From Flammeovirga sp. SJP92 (GTDB lineage Bacteria > Bacteroidota > Bacteroidia > Cytophagales > Flammeovirgaceae), in assembly GCF_001583495.1 (NCBI RefSeq), contig NZ_LQAQ01000018.1:124001-188000 (forward strand): DNA of 64,000 nt, in the 5' to 3' direction. Each line of letters opens with the position of its first letter. The stretch's first letter is position 1. Shown in pieces: positions 60,693 to 64,000 of the stretch. The notes under the pieces are model-generated. The model was not told the origin of the DNA. It did not search any database and saw nothing but the letters and a program-made list of their open reading frames with translations. The position numbers and the translations under genes were made by a program.

Positions 60693-61904
60693 TTATTCAG
60701 AAACACTTTCTTCAGCAGCTTCTTTCACTTTACCAAAGATCATGTTTTGATTTGCTAAAATAGTTGCAAAACCACGAGCGTCTTCACCTGTCCATGCATT
60801 GTTCATTTCACCGTAAGCTCCGAATGTGCTGTTCATCAAGTCATATTTCGACTCAATGCCTTCTAATTCGAATCTGTAAGGGTACAATGTCACGAATACT
60901 TCACCTGATACGTGATCTTGTGTATCTTGAAGGAACTTCTCGATGTTACGCATTACCGGATCAATCCATTGTCCTTCGTGCGTCAACATACCATAGTAGT
61001 TACCTAATTGTTCTTTCCAATATAATTGCCACTTTGTAAGTGTGTGCTTCTCTAATAAGTGGTGAGCTTTAATAGTTACCACTGGAGCAGCTGCTTCAAA
61101 ACCAACACGTCCTTTAATACCGATGATTGTATCACCTACGTGAATATCTCTACCGATACCAAATGGAGAAGCGATTTTATTTAATTCTTGAATAGCTTGT
61201 ACTGGCTTGTCAAAAATATGACCGTCAATACCAACTAATTCACCTTTCTCAAAAGTCAATGCTACTTTCTTAGGAATAGTTTCCGTCACTTGCGTAGGGA
61301 AAGCCTCCTCAGGTAAAGTATTTCTTGAACCTAAAGTCTCTTTACCACCTACTGAAGTACCCCATAAACCTTGGTTGATAGAGTAAAGTGATTTTTCCCA
61401 GTTTCCTTCTACACCTTTTGAGATCAAGTAATCGATTTCGTCTTGTCTTGATAATTGATTATCTCTGATTGGTGTAATGATTTCAGCTTCAGGACAGATA
61501 ATTTTGAAAGCCATATCAAAACGGATTTGGTCATTACCAGCACCAGTAGATCCATGAGCAATACTATCTGCACCAATTTTCTTAGCATACTCAGCAATTG
61601 CCAACGCTTGGAATACACGCTCTGCACTTACTGACAATGGATAAGTATTATATCTTAAAGCATTACCAAATACTAAGTACTTTACACATTGATCATAAAA
61701 CGTTTCCGTTTGATCTAAAGTAATGTGAGACTTAACACCTAAAGTATATGCTTTCTCTTCAATTTCTTTTAACTCTTCGTCAGAGAAACCTCCCGTCTGA
61801 ACGATAGCGGTATGCACTTCTAACCCTCTTTCTTCTGAAAGATACTTTACACAATATGTTGTATCTAAACCACCACTAAAGGCTAAAACCACTTTTTGAC
61901 TCAT
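60693..61904 (-). CDS. argG: Argininosuccinate synthase
   Basis: 403 aa. The ATP-pyrophosphatase loop 'VVLAFSGGLDTTYCVKYLSE' is at the N-terminus. 'AHGSTGAGNDQIRFDMAFKI' and 'SINQGLWGTSVGGKETL' bind citrulline and aspartate. It joins citrulline and aspartate using ATP. It is the second gene of the operon, 41 bases after the acyltransferase gene. Confidence 0.95.
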   Translation of the reverse strand: MSQKVVLAFSGGLDTTYCVKYLSEERGLEVHTAIVQTGGFSDEELKEIEEKAYTLGVKSHITLDQTETFYDQCVKYLVFGNALRYNTYPLSVSAERVFQALAIAEYAKKIGADSIAHGSTGAGNDQIRFDMAFKIICPEAEIITPIRDNQLSRQDEIDYLISKGVEGNWEKSLYSINQGLWGTSVGGKETLGSRNTLPEEAFPTQVTETIPKKVALTFEKGELVGIDGHIFDKPVQAIQELNKIASPFGIGRDIHVGDTIIGIKGRVGFEAAAPVVTIKAHHLLEKHTLTKWQLYWKEQLGNYYGMLTHEGQWIDPVMRNIEKFLQDTQDHVSGEVFVTLYPYRFELEGIESKYDLMNSTFGAYGEMNNAWTGEDARGFATILANQNMIFGKVKEAAEESVSE

Positions 61905-61945
61905 TGTATATATTTCTTTTTTGTTTGTTAAATCTTTTTTGATGT

Positions 61946-62545
61946 CTACTCTACAGTTGATTTATATCTTGGATCGTTCGGATCGAAGATCATACCTGTA
62001 CATAAACAATGTTTTCTTTCAGTTCTCTGCAAGATATCATAGTTTACACAACTTTGACAACCTTTCCAGAACTGCTCATCATCTGTCAACTCAGAAAATG
62101 TAACCGGACGGTACCCCAACTCGCTGTTGATTCTCATCACAGGTAAACTTGTCGTCAATCCGAAAAGCTTTGCATCAGGATATTTCTTTCTTGATAATTG
62201 GAAAGCCTTTTTCTTAATCGCTTTTGCCAAGCCTGTCCCTCTAAACTTTGGATTTACAATCAAACCCGAGTTCGCCACATACTTGTTGTGTCCCCATGAT
62301 TCAATGTAACAAAAGCCCGCAAAGGTGCCATCATCAGCAATGGCAATTACACCTTTCCCTTCCTCGAATTTCTTTTCGATATAGTCCACACTTCTTTTAG
62401 CAATACCAGTACCTCTAGCTTTTGCTGATTCCTCAATCTGATGACAGATATCTTTTGCATAGCTTTTATGCTCACTGATACTTGCCTCAATAATTGAAAA
62501 ACTTGATATATGTTGCATCTCTTGAATTAGATTCTTAACTGTCAT
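61946..62545 (-). CDS. GNAT acyltransferase, probable N-acylglutamate synthase of the arginine pathway
   Basis: About 199 aa from the ATG at 62545 (MTVKNLIQEM); a frame opening at 62569 is longer. GNAT core: 'GVIAIADDGTFAGFCYIESW', 'VANSGLIVNPKFRGTGLAKA' (acetyl/succinyl-CoA loop), 'KLFGLTTSLPVMRINSELGY'. A Cys-rich tail ('FWKGCQSCVNYDILQRTERK' and HCLCTGM) could bind metal. This is the type of acyltransferase that heads the arginine operon in Bacteroides and supplies N-acyl-(probably succinyl-)glutamate in place of ArgA/ArgJ. As first gene it fits the first step. Confidence 0.83.
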   Translation of the reverse strand: MTVKNLIQEMQHISSFSIIEASISEHKSYAKDICHQIEESAKARGTGIAKRSVDYIEKKFEEGKGVIAIADDGTFAGFCYIESWGHNKYVANSGLIVNPKFRGTGLAKAIKKKAFQLSRKKYPDAKLFGLTTSLPVMRINSELGYRPVTFSELTDDEQFWKGCQSCVNYDILQRTERKHCLCTGMIFDPNDPRYKSTVE

Positions 62546-62678
62546 TTCCTTAAAAACTTTATAGAGCAAGCTGTAAGTTAGTTTTTAGACTTCCTCTCGT
62601 AAAACTTTGTTTGAAACACTATAATCGCGAGCCGGCTAATCAAAATAGTCATTGTATTTTAGCCGTCAATCAATAGGA

Positions 62679-62720
62679 CTATCGTCGAAAAAAGCGTCCC
62701 TTGATGGGGAACTTTTTCAT
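62679..62720 (-). CDS. Candidate 13-codon arginine leader peptide
   Basis: Reading MKKFPIKGRFFRR-stop, it has arginine at codons 9, 12 and 13, the last two being CGA CGA just before TAG. It lies about 50 bases downstream of the predicted transcription start and 133 bases upstream of the first arginine gene. A terminator-like hairpin (62691-62716) lies inside it and a GGCTA/TAGCC hairpin follows it. This resembles an amino-acid attenuator leader. The ORF is short and could be chance. Confidence 0.45.
   Translation of the reverse strand: MKKFPIKGRFFRR
62691..62716 (-). promoter_or_regulatory. Terminator-like hairpin in the arginine leader
   Basis: In the mRNA sense AAAAAG-U-UCCC pairs with GGGA-CG-CUUUUU around a CAUCAA loop. 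The U-run makes it a plausible terminator. It overlaps the candidate leader ORF, so ribosome position could control it. Confidence 0.5.
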
Positions 62721-62777
62721 AATTTTTAAACCTGTTATATGTCCTATTTTCTTTGTCATTATTCCTTATTTGATAAT

Positions 62778-62785
62778 CAAAATTA
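62778..62785 (-). promoter_or_regulatory. Putative -7 box of the arginine operon
   Basis: The minus strand reads TAATTTTG, matching TAnnTTTG, implying a leader of about 225 nt before the first gene. Confidence 0.45.
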
Positions 62786-62878
62786 GGAAATTAAATATGA
62801 TATATTCAAGTAAACCAGTGAATTATTAATACTTTTTTAAAATATAATTTTCATGGATGAAATATTTTCAAGACACCA

Positions 62879-62923
62879 TGTTAAATTTTGAACACAGCTA
62901 TTTAGTGTGTTAAATTTTGAACA
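62879..62923. repeat. Two direct copies of a 16-bp near-palindrome
   Basis: TGTTAAATTTTGAACA occurs at 62879-62894 and 62908-62923 (29-bp period). Each copy is itself a near dyad (12 of 16 positions symmetric). It could be an operator for the arginine operon, or the end of a lost IS21-type element, whose ends carry repeated TGTT-type sequences. Confidence 0.55.
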
Positions 62924-62967
62924 TTATGTGAAAAATATTTTTATTGAATTAATAATTTCAGAACATA

Positions 62968-63006
62968 AAAAAGCTCCTAAAAATTTAATATTCTTAAGAG
63001 CTTTTT
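62968..63006 (-). terminator. Terminator of the gene at 63152, displaced by the MITE
   Basis: AAAAAGCTC pairs with GAGCTTTTT; the minus strand ends in TTTTTT. It lies 145 bases from the stop codon because MITE copy B sits between. Confidence 0.7.
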
Positions 63007-63014
63007 ACGATTTA

Positions 63015-63135
63015 GAACATGTTTTGAATATATATTTTAGAAGTGAAAGTGTTCCATTTTAGGTTGCGTGGAAATTAATAAACTCACGTTCTGAAAAGGT
63101 GAATTTTCACTAAAAGAGATATTCCGAACATGCTC
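63015..63135. mobile_element. MITE-like element, copy B (121 bp)
   Basis: Terminal inverted repeats: left GAACATGTTTTGAATATATA, right (reverse complement) GAGCATGTTCGGAATATCTC. TTA duplications flank it (63012-63014 and 63136-63138). It is closely related to copy A at 16024-16184, sharing both ends and the AATTAATAAAC block. It encodes no protein and lies 14 bases after the stop codon of the last gene. Confidence 0.8.
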
Positions 63136-63151
63136 TTAATTGAGGTGATTA

Positions 63152-64000
63152 TTAAAAGTCTTTCAGCACTGTTTCACAAAACTCATCAAGGTTGATATCC
63201 GTATCCAACATTTCTGTAGAATCTATATATAATGAGTCTTCGTAAAACTCGGTTCCCCAATAAAAACCGAAGTAATAAGTAGAATCAATTTTAGGTAATG
63301 ATAAAGTAACTCGGCCTTTGTTTACATATCCTGCGTACTCATAAATTTCAGAGGCATTTTTTCTGTAAAGCCCGACAGATGGTGCTATTTCCCTATTACC
63401 ACAACGCCCCACATACTCAATGGTGACATCTATTTGAGGATTAATTCCTACACTTTGGATAATATCATAAATAGGAACACTTATATCTCCATCACAACCA
63501 TTAAAAGCTTCAGAGCGATAAACTTCTACAAACTCTCCAACATTGGCATCTTCAATCTCAAATGAGTATTGGGTATCATCATCAGGTAAGTTGGGCAATG
63601 GAATTGAGGTTTTCCCAGGTTTTTGAATATAAATTAGTAATTGCATTGATACATTCGGTGCATTTCTAAGTGTCAAATCTGTAGATTTATTATTGATCTT
63701 CCAACCTTTAGTTGCAAAACTACTTACTGGTTGTTTAGAGTTCTCTTGAACAAAAGATAATTTCATATTATAGTTTACATTTGCCGGCAAATTATCTACA
63801 CCTTCTAGTCTGACAATTGACCTTGTTGAAGAACACTTACCTGCAGACTTAAAATCTAAATTATAGGAAGATAAATGGGTTGTAGTATATTCTACTTTAA
63901 AACCTCCTGTATTTGAAAGTGCTACTGGACCATCACCATGATACACCCACTGTCCATCATCATTACTATAAGACCAGATTGGGATAATGTCTCCAACTTT
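63152..64000 (-). CDS. Large secreted or surface protein, C-terminal part only
   Basis: 283 codons are visible; the frame stays open to base 64000, so the true start is outside the window. The GTG at 63946 is internal to this open frame. The first visible residues (KVGDIIPIWSYSNDDGQWVY, then HGDGPVAL) and 'EYTTTHLSSYNLDFKSAGKC' match the pattern of Bacteroidota lipoproteins and adhesins that carry a 'P.WSYD...G.WV.EG' segment. Beta-sandwich repeats probably follow. Function unknown. Confidence 0.65.
   Translation of the reverse strand, partial: KVGDIIPIWSYSNDDGQWVYHGDGPVALSNTGGFKVEYTTTHLSSYNLDFKSAGKCSSTRSIVRLEGVDNLPANVNYNMKLSFVQENSKQPVSSFATKGWKINNKSTDLTLRNAPNVSMQLLIYIQKPGKTSIPLPNLPDDDTQYSFEIEDANVGEFVEVYRSEAFNGCDGDISVPIYDIIQSVGINPQIDVTIEYVGRCGNREIAPSVGLYRKNASEIYEYAGYVNKGRVTLSLPKIDSTYYFGFYWGTEFYEDSLYIDSTEMLDTDINLDEFCETVLKDF

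Larger units (their letters stand above)
62546..63151. other. Regulatory gap upstream of the arginine operon
   Basis: In minus-strand order: MITE copy B (63015-63135), terminator of the last gene (62968-63006), the repeated 16-mer (62879-62923), the -7 box (62778-62785), the candidate leader ORF with hairpins, then the first arginine gene. Confidence 0.6.

Noticed and set aside
62879-62923. CRISPR array
   Set aside because: Only two short repeats with one 13-base spacer and no cas genes in the window.

Overview
The window looks like chromosomal DNA of a free-living, polysaccharide-degrading member of the phylum Bacteroidota, most likely order Cytophagales and possibly a marine Flammeovirga-like genus. 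This rests on low G+C content, two SusC/SusD pairs, promoters with the Bacteroidota -7 box TAnnTTTG, start codons without Shine-Dalgarno sequences, and an arginine pathway built around an N-acylornithine carbamoyltransferase (argF'). The genus is an inference. No rRNA, tRNA, CRISPR array, phage or complete insertion sequence was seen.

Layout. 1-7 kb: the start of an outer-membrane alginate-export-type porin, a small unknown protein, a frameshifted serine hydrolase, a TIGR03364-type FAD oxidoreductase, an exported caspase-fold protease, and a coupled pair (DUF3144 protein and an unknown). 7-14 kb: siroheme and sulfur/nitrogen reduction (precorrin-2 dehydrogenase/ferrochelatase, cobA, a ferredoxin-type sulfite/nitrite reductase with an extra C-terminal helical domain), then maeB. 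14-18.5 kb: Nudix hydrolase, PHP phosphatase, flavodoxin-like oxidoreductase, a LPG-synthase-TM-type membrane protein and a YfcC-type transporter. 18.6-22.9 kb: a two-gene McrBC-like module, a coiled-coil AAA+ NTPase plus a DUF2357/McrC-like PD-(D/E)xK nuclease, resembling coiled-coil nuclease tandem (CoCoNuT) defence systems. 23-33 kb: an alpha-glucan utilisation locus (GH97, starch-binding lipoprotein, SusC, SusD, membrane-bound DUF6377 regulator). 33.5-36 kb: Lrp regulator, a candidate standalone structured RNA, an unknown secreted protein and a GNAT enzyme. 36-41 kb: a signalling cluster made of a CheB-CheR-PAS-histidine kinase fusion, an overlapping BLUF blue-light receptor, and a convergent response regulator. 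41-48 kb: a second SusC-SusD-SusE operon without enzymes. 48.5-53.7 kb: DsbA-like protein, LD-carboxypeptidase, a secreted unknown, and two tandem MORN_2/TonB-C proteins. 53.8-62.5 kb: the arginine operon (acyltransferase, argG, argC, argD, argF', argB, argE, argH, read on the minus strand). The window ends inside a large secreted protein.

How parts fit together. The two Sus loci should import and process starch-like glucans. The arginine operon probably runs through succinylated intermediates, because the specificity residue of ArgF' is alanine rather than the glutamate of acetylornithine enzymes. Several minus-strand operons carry RNA stem-loops between genes whose G.U wobble pairs form only in the mRNA sense. 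The arginine operon leader contains a 13-codon ORF ending Arg-Arg-stop. Two copies of a small inverted-repeat element (MITE-like) with TTA target duplications lie at 16.0 and 63.0 kb, one of them supplying the last base of a stop codon.

The strongest candidates for a little-described system are the coiled-coil AAA+/DUF2357 pair, the BLUF plus CheB/CheR/kinase cluster, and the arginine leader with its stem-loops.
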